A DNA stretch of 64,000 bases from Streptomyces curacoi (GTDB lineage: Bacteria > Actinomycetota > Actinomycetes > Streptomycetales > Streptomycetaceae): assembly GCF_001513975.1 (NCBI RefSeq), contig NZ_KQ947995.1:124001-188000 (forward strand), in the 5' to 3' direction. Position numbers and translations under genes: made by a program. The notes beneath the pieces are model-generated. The model was given only the letters and a program-made list of their open reading frames with translations, made no database searches and had not been told where the DNA came from. Positions 50,492-58,083 of the stretch are shown here, in pieces; position 1 is the stretch's first letter, and every line of letters starts with the position of its first letter.

Positions 50492-51024
50492 GTCGGGAAA
50501 ACGTTGTGCACCGCCCTCAAAGTAGCTTACGCTCGGCACTCGTCCAGGCGTTGACTTCAGTCTCCGTCGCTCTTGCTGGAGCGCTGGTCGTAACTGCATG
50601 CTCAAGCGGCGGCGGAGATGAAAAGAACTACGCAATCCTTCGAACTCAATGCGGCATTTCATTGGATCCCGAGCTGCTTGACCCCTTCCTGCCAGGGGAT
50701 GAGGTAATAGCCGTGAAGCAATCGTCTCCAAACGGTGGGACGAAGCGATGTGACGTGATTATCGATGGAGAGATGGCCGTTCGGGAGGTGCAGGCGTGGT
50801 GGAATGAAGAGGAGAGCGTTACCGCTGTTGCTGATGCGTACGCAAAAATGGACAGCGGTCAAGTAACGGATGACGATCGCTATTTCTATTCGGGTGCTGG
50901 TGGGGTCTGGTTACTTCCTACACCAAGGCACTTGAGGGCTTCGGCGAATGCCGCTGATCCTCCAGTCTGGCCGACATCCTCCCTTGTTGTGTCATTTCAG
51001 TCACTGGTCTCCTGGCTTCATTAG
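50488..51024 (+). CDS. Second coupled lipoprotein, 3' end probably frameshifted, with a TTA codon
   Basis: A 178-residue frame with a lipoprotein signal (VSVALAGALVVTACSSGG, lipobox VTAC) and a small domain (YAILRTQCGI, GTKRCDVIIDGEMAV, DDRYFYSGAG). Codon 14 is TTA (50527-50529), so translation may need the bldA tRNA. After about residue 137 the present frame turns into unlikely sequence; adding one G to the GGGG run at about 50911 gives LVTSYTKALEGFGECR and a stop at 50955-50957, which fits a lipoprotein ending in a Cys. So the true protein may be about 156 residues. GTG start overlaps the upstream stop. Confidence 0.65.
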   Translation: MSRENVVHRPQSSLRSALVQALTSVSVALAGALVVTACSSGGGDEKNYAILRTQCGISLDPELLDPFLPGDEVIAVKQSSPNGGTKRCDVIIDGEMAVREVQAWWNEEESVTAVADAYAKMDSGQVTDDDRYFYSGAGGVWLLPTPRHLRASANAADPPVWPTSSLVVSFQSLVSWLH

Positions 51025-51076
51025 AAGCAGCTGCTGCGGATAATGCGCCATCGCATTCGCCTAATCCATCGGTAAT

Positions 51077-51160
51077 ATGGTCTCGGCCGGGCCCATGCTC
51101 ACCCGCGAGGAGAAGGCCATCAAGGCAATGCAGGCCAAGTCGGACAAGGACAACTGAGAC
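51077..51160 (+). pseudogene. Possible gene tail in the gap after the lipoproteins
   Basis: A short frame here reads LTREEKAIKAMQAKSDKDN and stops 13 bases before the next GTG. It looks like the charged C-terminal end of a small protein whose front is missing. No start with a ribosome-binding site is seen. Low certainty. Confidence 0.25.
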
Positions 51161-51172
51161 GAGCGGGGAGCT

Positions 51173-51628
51173 GTGAAGGACGAGGAGATAGTCCGGCACT
51201 TCGACGGACGGGGCCGTGTCGAGCTGCTGCCCGGCCGCCTGGACGCGTCGCGAAAGCACCGCATTGAGCAGATCACCCACGAACTCGGCTACCGGTTGCT
51301 CGCAACCGAGAACCTCGGCCGCGCCGGCGTCCGGCTCCGCTACGAACGCGACGACACCCCGCATGCCCGCCGCCGAGCCGAGCAGACCATCGAACGGCTG
51401 CGCGCGGGCGGTCCGGTACTGCCGGCTATCGAGCCTCCTCCGCCCCCGCCGCCACCTCCAGCCCCACCTCTCACGCCGCGGCAGCCACCATCCCGCCCTC
51501 GGCAGTCGCTGGAACCGCAGCCGCCACCACCGCCGACTCCGCCCGGGCCCCGGATCCCGCCCCGTCCGCCCTACCCGCCTCTGCCTCCGCCACCGTCTGC
51601 CGTCACCCGAAACTCCTCGCCGGAATGA
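51173..51628 (+). CDS. Small protein with a proline-rich tail
   Basis: A 151-residue protein. The first 80 residues are a basic alpha/beta-looking domain (IVRHFDGRGRVELLPGRLDA, HRIEQITHELGYRLLATENL, HARRRAEQTIERLRAGG); the rest is mostly proline (runs of 6-9 P) with Arg. No signal peptide or membrane helix. GTG 51173 lies close behind GCGGGGAG. It is the last plus-strand gene of the operon and is convergent with the next gene. Family unknown; proline-rich tails often bind partner proteins. Confidence 0.55.
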   Translation: MKDEEIVRHFDGRGRVELLPGRLDASRKHRIEQITHELGYRLLATENLGRAGVRLRYERDDTPHARRRAEQTIERLRAGGPVLPAIEPPPPPPPPPAPPLTPRQPPSRPRQSLEPQPPPPPTPPGPRIPPRPPYPPLPPPPSAVTRNSSPE

Positions 51629-51698
51629 CGTTGGAACGCCGGGCCTCAGTGGGCGCGTGCAAGGCAACGGTGCCATCCACGCGCGGGTCACCGGCCGA

Positions 51699-52163
51699 TC
51701 AGAGCTTGAGCACTCCCCGGCAGGTCCATCCGGCGCCGAGGATTGCGTTCCGCAGGGGCTCCGTCATCTCCCGCGTGTCGAAGCGAAACGTCTCGACCTT
51801 GCGCCGACGGCCGTCGTGGCCCTGCTTGGTCTCCCACTGCCGGTACACCGCAGGTGCGTGCCCACGTCCGTACTGCGCATCGGCGTTGCCGGACGAACGG
51901 TTTTCCCACCGCTCGTCAAGAAATCGCACCTCGTGCTTCTCCGGGATCAGGCGCATCTGGGTCTTGAGGGTCACACCCACCCGTGGAATCCGGCACTCCG
52001 CGACAATGTCGGCCTTCTCGGTGGGGAGAGCGTTGCGCACCCGGTACGGCACGTCCGGCCCGTTGAGCGCGAGCAGCGCGGCTCGGACTTCCATGGTCGG
52101 CAGCGGTGCGACACCGCTGTCAGGGTGTTTCGTACCTGTCAGTTTGTCCCAAAGACGGCCCAT
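51699..52163 (-). CDS. Hypothetical protein downstream of the esx pair
   Basis: A 154-residue soluble protein of a type common in Streptomyces (starts GRLWDKLTGTK; then MEVRAALLALNGPDVPYRVR, ADIVAECRIPRVGVTLKTQM, and a basic WETKQGHDGRRRKVETFRFD). It looks like an alpha/beta protein with no export signal. ATG 52163 follows GGGGAGG. It is on the same strand as, and 183 bases after, the esx pair, so it may be part of that transcript. Function unknown. Confidence 0.6.
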   Translation of the reverse strand: MGRLWDKLTGTKHPDSGVAPLPTMEVRAALLALNGPDVPYRVRNALPTEKADIVAECRIPRVGVTLKTQMRLIPEKHEVRFLDERWENRSSGNADAQYGRGHAPAVYRQWETKQGHDGRRRKVETFRFDTREMTEPLRNAILGAGWTCRGVLKL

Positions 52164-52346
52164 CGCCTCCCCAAACTGGAAGGGTGAGCGCGCGGAGCTG
52201 CTGGCACATGAGCGCGCCTGCCGCGAGGCACCTCACGCCATCGGTGCCCTTCCCGGATTGTCCGATCGCTTTCCTGCGACCTTTTTCGTTCCAGAGGTGG
52301 GGTGGACACCTCCCGTGCGTGCCCACCCCGGTTCCGTTGACCGCTG

Positions 52347-52643
52347 TTAGTAGTTGGCGGCGGCCTTACGGTCGGCGGCGCTGTAGGCCGCGCTCGCCTC
52401 GCGGACCGCGTTCGCGATGGCGTTCAGAGCCTGGTGGATCTCCCTGGCCTTGATGTCCCACTCGCGGTGGAGGCCGTCCGCTGCGGTCTTGGCCTCGCCC
52501 TCGAAGAAGGCGGAGAGGTCCTTCATCCGTTGCTGGAGGGCTTCCAGGTCCGTGTCCAGTTTTTTGGCCTGGGCGGTGATGTCGCCTGCGGCCCGCTCGA
52601 GTTCCGCGTAGGTGACGAGCATGGTGCCGTTGTCCACTGCCAT
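52347..52643 (-). CDS. esxA: WXG100/Esx protein with the Trp of the WXG turn replaced
   Basis: A 98-residue Esx-family protein: two helices joined by a turn, which reads SAFFEGEAKTAA where WXG normally stands, so Phe or Glu replaces Trp while the Gly is kept. A type VII export signal of the YxxxD form (YSAAD) is near the C-terminus. GGAG precedes ATG 52643 by five bases. It is 48 bases after the second Esx gene on the same strand and should form a dimer with it. The symbol reflects the family, not orthology to a particular Esx. Confidence 0.85.
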   Translation of the reverse strand: MAVDNGTMLVTYAELERAAGDITAQAKKLDTDLEALQQRMKDLSAFFEGEAKTAADGLHREWDIKAREIHQALNAIANAVREASAAYSAADRKAAANY

Positions 52644-52691
52644 GACTTCTCCAACTTCCTTTCGCGTCCGGTATGTTGAAGTGCGGCTGTG

Positions 52692-53057
52692 CTACATGCC
52701 GGAGAATGCAGACGTCTTGCCCGACGCCGAGGCGCTTCCGGCCGAGCCGGAACCGCCCGCGTCGATGCCCGCCAGGGCCTGGTAGATCTCTTCGTCGGTG
52801 CTGCCGGCGATGCGGCGGTTGTCGTTGACCGCGTTCTGGAAACGGACGAGCAGGTTGCCGATGTGGGCCATGCGCTCGTTGATTTCGGTCTGCTTCCGGT
52901 CGAACGACACGGCACCCTGGCCCTGCCACTTGCCTTCCACGCCGTCGATCACGGCGTGCAGCTGCTGCAGCTGCTGCTTCACCGAACCGAAGCGTTCGTT
53001 GAGCTCCTGCTCGAACTGCCGCAGTACGTCGTCAGTGACCTTCTGGGTTCCTGCCAT
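52692..53057 (-). CDS. esxB: WXG100/Esx protein
   Basis: A 121-residue Esx protein with the WXG turn intact (GKWQGQGAVSFD, Trp about 43) between two long helices (VLRQFEQELNERFGSVKQQL and INERMAHIGNLLVRFQNAV) and a Gly/Ser/Ala-rich tail of about 25 residues. No YxxxD/E motif was found in this one; its partner has it, as in the usual one-signal-per-dimer rule. ATG 53057 has GAAGGGAAG upstream. It is the first gene of the esx pair, separated by 333 bases from mycP. Confidence 0.88.
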   Translation of the reverse strand: MAGTQKVTDDVLRQFEQELNERFGSVKQQLQQLHAVIDGVEGKWQGQGAVSFDRKQTEINERMAHIGNLLVRFQNAVNDNRRIAGSTDEEIYQALAGIDAGGSGSAGSASASGKTSAFSGM

Positions 53058-53390
53058 CTGTTCTTCCCTTCCGAATTCCGGTTCAGTGGGTCCGGCGGCC
53101 TGGAGAGGTGCATGGCGAACGCTCATGGTGCGTCCGGTGTGATCCGCCGCGGTGGGCCGTGGTGAGGCGTTCGCGTTCTTTGTCAGGCAGCGGCCCGCTC
53201 ATGGAGCGTTGCAGCCCCGTGGCCGTCCCTCACGGCTCCGAACATCGTCGGCGCACCGCATGACGCTCGCCCTCCCCGTTTCCCCGTTTGCTACGACCGC
53301 AGGTCATTGCGATCGCGGTGACGCGAAAGTCACCGATTGCATGCGTGTCACTCTAGCCACTACCAGTGACAGGACCAACGGCCTTCTCGG
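53058..53390. promoter_or_regulatory. 333-base region upstream of the esx pair with a hairpin
   Basis: No gene is supported. CGGTGAC (53316-53322) and GTCACCG (53329-53335) form a perfect 7-base stem with a GCGAAA loop about 55 bases after the mycP stop on the minus strand; it could end the eccD-eccB-mycP transcript or serve as operator for the esx promoter. The presence of a separate esx promoter here is inferred from the gap. Confidence 0.4.
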
Positions 53391-54623
53391 CTAACCGGAG
53401 GGCGTCCTCCTCCGGCTGTCCCGCATCGCCACCGCCCCGCCGGCGATGACCGCCACCAGTACCAAGCTGCCCACCACCACGTAGGTCCCGAGACGAGCCG
53501 CCCGCTCCTGCGGGGTTTCCCCGAGCGGGAGTTGGGCCACCGTGGGGGCCTTGGCCTGCCCTGCGCCTTCGTTGGTGGGCACTGGCTGGTCGATCGGTTT
53601 GTCGTCTTCCGTGAGGGCGCGTACGGGGTCGACGACGCCCCAGCCGACCAGGCGGTCGTGGCCGGGGATGGAGCGTTCCGCGGTCTGCATGATCTGGGCG
53701 GTGATCTGCTGCTGCGTCCAGTCCCGGTGCTTGGCCTTGATCAGGGCCGCGACCCCGGCGACGTAGGGCGCGGAGAAGCTCGTCCCGTTGTCGGCACAAT
53801 GCCCGCCGCCGGGGACGGTGGACACCATGTCGACGCCGGGGGCGGCGACGTCGACGAAGTCGCCGGACTGGGAGAAGGCGGCGCGTTCGTTGTTGCGGTC
53901 GGAGGCGGCCACGGCCAGGACGCCTTCGTATGAGGCCGGGTAGGTCTTCTTCACCTTGCCGTCGAGGCCGTCGTTGCCCGCCGAGGCCACGATGACGATC
54001 TCTTTGGCCAGGGCGTTGTCCACCGCCCGTTTCAGTTCGGAGGTGGCTGTGATCGGGTTGACCGTGTCCTGGGAGATGTTGATGACGTCGGCCCGGGCCT
54101 TGTCGGCGGCGTAGTTGATGGCAACGGCCAGGGTGTCGGTGTCTCCGTGGCCCTCGGCGTCGTTCTGCTGGATCGGGATGATCGTCGCCTCGGGGGCGAG
54201 GCCGACGAAGCCCGTGCCCTTCGCCGGCCTGGCGGCGATGATGCCCGCGACCTTGGTGCCGTGGCCCACCACGTCGGTGGTGCCGTCCTCGCTGCCGCGC
54301 TCGATCTTGTTGCCCTGGTCGTCCTTGAGGTTCGGCGGCAGGAAGTTACGGCCCTTCTTGACGTCCACCGCCGGGGCGAGCTGGCGGTTCTTGACGTCCA
54401 CACCGGTGTCGATGACCGCGACTCGGACACCCTTGCCCCTGGACTGCTTCCACACCTCGTCCAGCAGGACCCGTTGCAGGGCCCAGGGGCGGCCCTCGTA
54501 CGTCTTGCCGGGAAAGGTGCACTGATCGGCCGCCGTGGCTGTCGGAGCCAGAGGCACCGCGACGAACGTGAGGGTGGCAGCAGCCGTACCGGCGAGGAAG
54601 CGCAACTGGTGACGTGTGCGCAC
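53391..54623 (-). CDS. mycP: Mycosin MycP of the ESX core (S8 protease)
   Basis: A 410-residue subtilase with signal peptide (1-32), triad Asp72 (AVIDTGVD), His121 (VVGHGTKVAG) and Ser282 (NGTSFSAPYVAG), the conserved WALQRVLLDEVW start typical of mycosins, and a C-terminal transmembrane helix (about 378-400) followed by RRR. Mycosins stabilise the EccB-E complex from the outer face of the membrane and can cleave secreted substrates. GTG 54623 starts 17 bases after the eccB stop. It is longer at the propeptide region than the second mycosin at 45.7 kb. Confidence 0.93.
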   Translation of the reverse strand: MRTRHQLRFLAGTAAATLTFVAVPLAPTATAADQCTFPGKTYEGRPWALQRVLLDEVWKQSRGKGVRVAVIDTGVDVKNRQLAPAVDVKKGRNFLPPNLKDDQGNKIERGSEDGTTDVVGHGTKVAGIIAARPAKGTGFVGLAPEATIIPIQQNDAEGHGDTDTLAVAINYAADKARADVINISQDTVNPITATSELKRAVDNALAKEIVIVASAGNDGLDGKVKKTYPASYEGVLAVAASDRNNERAAFSQSGDFVDVAAPGVDMVSTVPGGGHCADNGTSFSAPYVAGVAALIKAKHRDWTQQQITAQIMQTAERSIPGHDRLVGWGVVDPVRALTEDDKPIDQPVPTNEGAGQAKAPTVAQLPLGETPQERAARLGTYVVVGSLVLVAVIAGGAVAMRDSRRRTPSG

Positions 54624-54639
54624 TATGCAGCCCGCCCCC

Positions 54640-56184
54640 TCACGACCCCTGCGGCTGCCGCGCCGCCCCCGTCGACAGTCGCGGTCCCGTCGGCAGGAAC
54701 GCGGACCACGCGGCTGGGATTGGCGCCGGTGTCACGTCTTTGTAGCCGAGGCGGTTCTGCGCCTGCTGGGCCTCCTGCAGGGCCGCCTCGCGCTGCTCCC
54801 GACGCTCTGTGGCCGAGCCCGAGGAGCCGATGCCGGCGTCGTCCGTCTCGCTGTCGCCGTTGGACTGCATCGCGTAGCGCAGGCCGGTGTCGGTGACCAA
54901 GAAGAAGAAGCCGGAACTGGTCGACGAGCCCGTGAACTGGCGGAAGAACTGGCCCGAGCCGGGGGTGACGTACGCGCTGCTCGACCCGGTGGGGAGGGGA
55001 GCCGGGAAGTCCTTGCCCGCCCAGGTACTGAGGGTCGTGGCGCCGTTGTCCCCGTCCACGTCGCGCAGGACGTTGCACACCGTGTTGCGGCTCCCCTCGT
55101 CGGTGCTCGCCGCGTTGACCGGCTCAGGCTCCTGCTGAGGCAAGGTCTTGTCCGCGCCGAAGGGCGCCCCGGGCGTGAAGCTGCCAGCGCTGACAGGCAT
55201 GGCTCGGCCCGCCTGCCCCAGTCTGATCAGGTCCTTGCTGCTGAGCAGCAGCTTCGCCGTGAAGTCGGAGACCGGTGCGACCCGCCCGCGTAGGACGACG
55301 TACTTCTGGATCCTGGTGCCGGACGTTGCTTCAAGGACCATGCCGACCTTGTTCGCCTCGGCCGGCAGCTGGCCCTGGATCCCGGCGTCGGCGCCGGGCG
55401 TGTCCGGGATCTGCGGGAAGGCGATGGTGTCGCCCTTGTGCAGTGTGTTCAGCCAGCCGGCCGACACCCGCTGGGGCTCCCGGCCCTCGCCGACGACCTG
55501 GCGCAGGAGCAGTTCGTCGTTCGTCACGGGGTACGCCGTTCCCTTGGCGTCAACGACGTAGCGGGTGCGATCCGGGCCCGGGCCCTCCACGTACATCAGC
55601 TCGCCACCGCGCAGCCGCTCCGCGCCCTCGGTCCGGTCCATGTCGCGAGCGGCGAGGATGAAGGCCGCCTTCTGGATGGCACGGCCGCCTTCTCCGGGCC
55701 GCTCGCAGACCACCCAGCGCTTCTTCGATCCGGCTTCGTCGGCATCGGGCAGTCGGTCGGGGGCGTAGGGGATGCCGAGGGTGGGGCCGTGTGGGATCTT
55801 GCCGCTGTCGAGGACCGATTCGTCGACGTTGATGACCTTGCCCTTGTCGGGCGTCAGCAGGAGCTTCGCGGAGGACATGTTCAGCACCGGGTGCAGCTGT
55901 GTCTTGCCGTCGGTCGTCAGGACGACGTACCGCGTGGTCGACTTGCTGGAGATGATGATGTTCTCTTCGGGTTTGTCCCAGCCCTGCGGTGCGGCGGGCT
56001 TGAACATGCCCCACGCCCCGAAGGCCGCGAGGACGACCGTCGCGACGATCGCACCCGGCACGACCGCGCGCAGGGGGCGCGGCCAGCCCTCTTCCGTGCC
56101 GTTCGGGTTGGGCTGCAGGAACTGGCCGACCAGGCGCCGTCGCGCGAAGGTGTAGGCGTTGAGCTCATCCCGCCGTGATGCCAT
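54640..56184 (-). CDS. eccB: ESX secretion protein EccB
   Basis: A 514-residue EccB: cytoplasmic N-terminus with the conserved MASRRDELNAYTFARRRLVG, one transmembrane helix (about 40-60), and a large extracellular part with repeated strand units. Two Cys (VVCERPGEGG and VCNVLRDVDG) probably pair in a disulfide, as in known EccB proteins. It forms the extracellular rings of the complex with EccC and EccD in the membrane. ATG 56184 is 61 bases after the eccD stop on the same strand. Confidence 0.92.
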   Translation of the reverse strand: MASRRDELNAYTFARRRLVGQFLQPNPNGTEEGWPRPLRAVVPGAIVATVVLAAFGAWGMFKPAAPQGWDKPEENIIISSKSTTRYVVLTTDGKTQLHPVLNMSSAKLLLTPDKGKVINVDESVLDSGKIPHGPTLGIPYAPDRLPDADEAGSKKRWVVCERPGEGGRAIQKAAFILAARDMDRTEGAERLRGGELMYVEGPGPDRTRYVVDAKGTAYPVTNDELLLRQVVGEGREPQRVSAGWLNTLHKGDTIAFPQIPDTPGADAGIQGQLPAEANKVGMVLEATSGTRIQKYVVLRGRVAPVSDFTAKLLLSSKDLIRLGQAGRAMPVSAGSFTPGAPFGADKTLPQQEPEPVNAASTDEGSRNTVCNVLRDVDGDNGATTLSTWAGKDFPAPLPTGSSSAYVTPGSGQFFRQFTGSSTSSGFFFLVTDTGLRYAMQSNGDSETDDAGIGSSGSATERREQREAALQEAQQAQNRLGYKDVTPAPIPAAWSAFLPTGPRLSTGAARQPQGS

Positions 56185-56244
56185 CGTTCTGCTGCCTCTT
56201 TCCCCCGTTGGTTGATCTGGGTGTTCTGGTCTCGTACGAGGAAC

Positions 56245-57828
56245 TCACGATGAGAGCGAGCGCATCTGCTGGTAGGCGCCGAACACCGCGAGACACAGCG
56301 GCAGCAGCGTCAGAAGTACGAAGCTCTCGGCGATCTCCAGGAATCGGCCCCAGAACGGGGTGACCCCCTTGCTGGGAACGATCAGCGCGATCGCGGCGAT
56401 CGCCCCGGCGACGACGGCGACCGCGACCGACAGCCACACCAGCCTGATTGCCATGGCCGTGTCGTCACCCCGTAGAGCCTCCAGGACCATCCGACCGGGC
56501 GGGTTGAGGGAGAGCCCGAGCCCCAGGAGCACCAGCGAGGCGAGGCCCGCCGCGAGCGTGCAACCCACCTGAACCGTGTGCCGGAACAGGTGGGCGCGCA
56601 TCAGCAGGGCCAAGCCCGTGGCGAGCGCGAGGAGTTGGGCCCACACATCGTCGGCGAACCCCAGTACTGCGGCTGCAGCCGTTGCCACCAACGCACATCC
56701 ACCAACCAGGCCGAGCAGCAGCTCGTGGCCGCGCCGCGCTTGAGCGGCGATGCGCTCGGCGTCGATGACGGCCGACACCTCGGCGGCGTCATCATCGGCA
56801 TCGGCGTAGTCGCTGCCGACGGCGGTGCGCGGCGGGTCGAAGCCGATGGGTAGGCGGGCGAAACGCGTGGCCAGGCCCGGAAGGAAGGCGAGGGCGCCCA
56901 GGGCGAGCGGGGAGCAGACCGCGGCGGTCTCCGACGGCCTCATCTCGGCGAGGATCGCGACGAAGGTCAGCAGCATGCCGACGGCCGAGGCGAATGCGAA
57001 GGCGACAAAGGGGCCGTCGCCGCTCGGTGTGAGGAACACCAGCACCACCGATCCCACGAGTACGGCGGCGCAGGCGAGCAGGAACTGCAGCCTGCCGATG
57101 CCCTCCCCGGCCGGCAGCGCGAGCAGTCCGCTGCCCGCCACTCCCAGGTTCGCGAGGGCGCCGGTGCCAAAGGCCACCGACGAGCCGCGGTCGCCGTACA
57201 CCCGGGCGCGGACCGTGGCGATCGCCAGGAGGACCAGGCCCGAGACCGCGGCCACGATGCCCGGGAGCCCGTGCATGTCGTGCCGGACGTCGGAACTCCA
57301 GGCCACGAAGGCGAGCAGCATCAGCAGCACACAGCTACCGAAGAGTCCTGCGGTGCGCAGGAGTTCGTCGTTCCAGAGCTTGCGGTCGCGGGTGACGGCG
57401 CTGGCCGTGGCGTGCGTGACGTCGTCGAACACCGCGGGCGGGAGGGAGTCGGCGAAGGGACGCAGCAGGAGGAAGTCGCCGTCGGCGATGCGCTGTGCAG
57501 CGAGTGAACGTGCCTCGTCGAGCACCGTGCCGTCCCGGCGTACCAGGTGGTAGCCGACCGGGGCACCGGGTGCCGGAGTCTGTCCGGACAGGCGCAGGAT
57601 CTCCGGGAAGAGGTGCGCGAGGGGAATGTCATCGGGCAGCGCCACATCGATCCGGCTGTCGGGTGCCGCCACGATGATCCGGCGGAAGCCGGTGCTGCGA
57701 GCGGTCGGCATCCCTGGTCCCCAATGCTGGCCCGGTCCCGGATGAGCCCCCGACCCCGGATGGCCCCCTGGTCCCGGGTGACCGTCGGTGTTTCCCGCGC
57801 TCCCTGCCGCTCGAACTGTCGCAGGCAC
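56245..57828 (-). CDS. eccD: ESX secretion protein EccD
   Basis: A 527-residue EccD. The N-terminal 40 residues are Gly/Pro/His-rich; residues about 46-130 form the ubiquitin-like domain (RRIIVAAPDSRIDVALPDDI, GDFLLLRPFADSLPP); then about eleven transmembrane helices follow to the C-terminus. EccD dimers make up most of the ESX membrane channel. GTG 57828 is preceded by GGGGGAG at good spacing. It heads the minus-strand core operon and is divergent from eccC, with 255 bases between starts. Confidence 0.93.
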   Translation of the reverse strand: MPATVRAAGSAGNTDGHPGPGGHPGSGAHPGPGQHWGPGMPTARSTGFRRIIVAAPDSRIDVALPDDIPLAHLFPEILRLSGQTPAPGAPVGYHLVRRDGTVLDEARSLAAQRIADGDFLLLRPFADSLPPAVFDDVTHATASAVTRDRKLWNDELLRTAGLFGSCVLLMLLAFVAWSSDVRHDMHGLPGIVAAVSGLVLLAIATVRARVYGDRGSSVAFGTGALANLGVAGSGLLALPAGEGIGRLQFLLACAAVLVGSVVLVFLTPSGDGPFVAFAFASAVGMLLTFVAILAEMRPSETAAVCSPLALGALAFLPGLATRFARLPIGFDPPRTAVGSDYADADDDAAEVSAVIDAERIAAQARRGHELLLGLVGGCALVATAAAAVLGFADDVWAQLLALATGLALLMRAHLFRHTVQVGCTLAAGLASLVLLGLGLSLNPPGRMVLEALRGDDTAMAIRLVWLSVAVAVVAGAIAAIALIVPSKGVTPFWGRFLEIAESFVLLTLLPLCLAVFGAYQQMRSLSS

Positions 57829-58083
57829 GTACTTCTCCCCCTCGCGGTGCTTCTCAACTCGCGGGCCGCGCCCCTATCCCGTTCGCCTGTCCGCTCGCAT
57901 TCCGGTTCCGAATTACCGCGAATGACCCCGAATCCGTTGGTTGTTCGCGGGTGCGCACACGCGTGACCGTCACCCTACCGTCCGCAATGTCAGTGCCCGC
58001 CAGTAGGATCCGACCCGGATGAAGTCGGCGCCACGGGGGTGCGGACAAGGGCTCTTGAAGTCCGCGAGGGGGACGGGTCAGCT
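57829..58083. promoter_or_regulatory. divergent promoter region of eccD and eccC
   Basis: These 255 bases must hold the promoters of the core operon (minus) and of eccC (plus). An AT-richer stretch lies around 57895-57960. No clear dyad or -35/-10 pair was identified. Confidence 0.4.
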
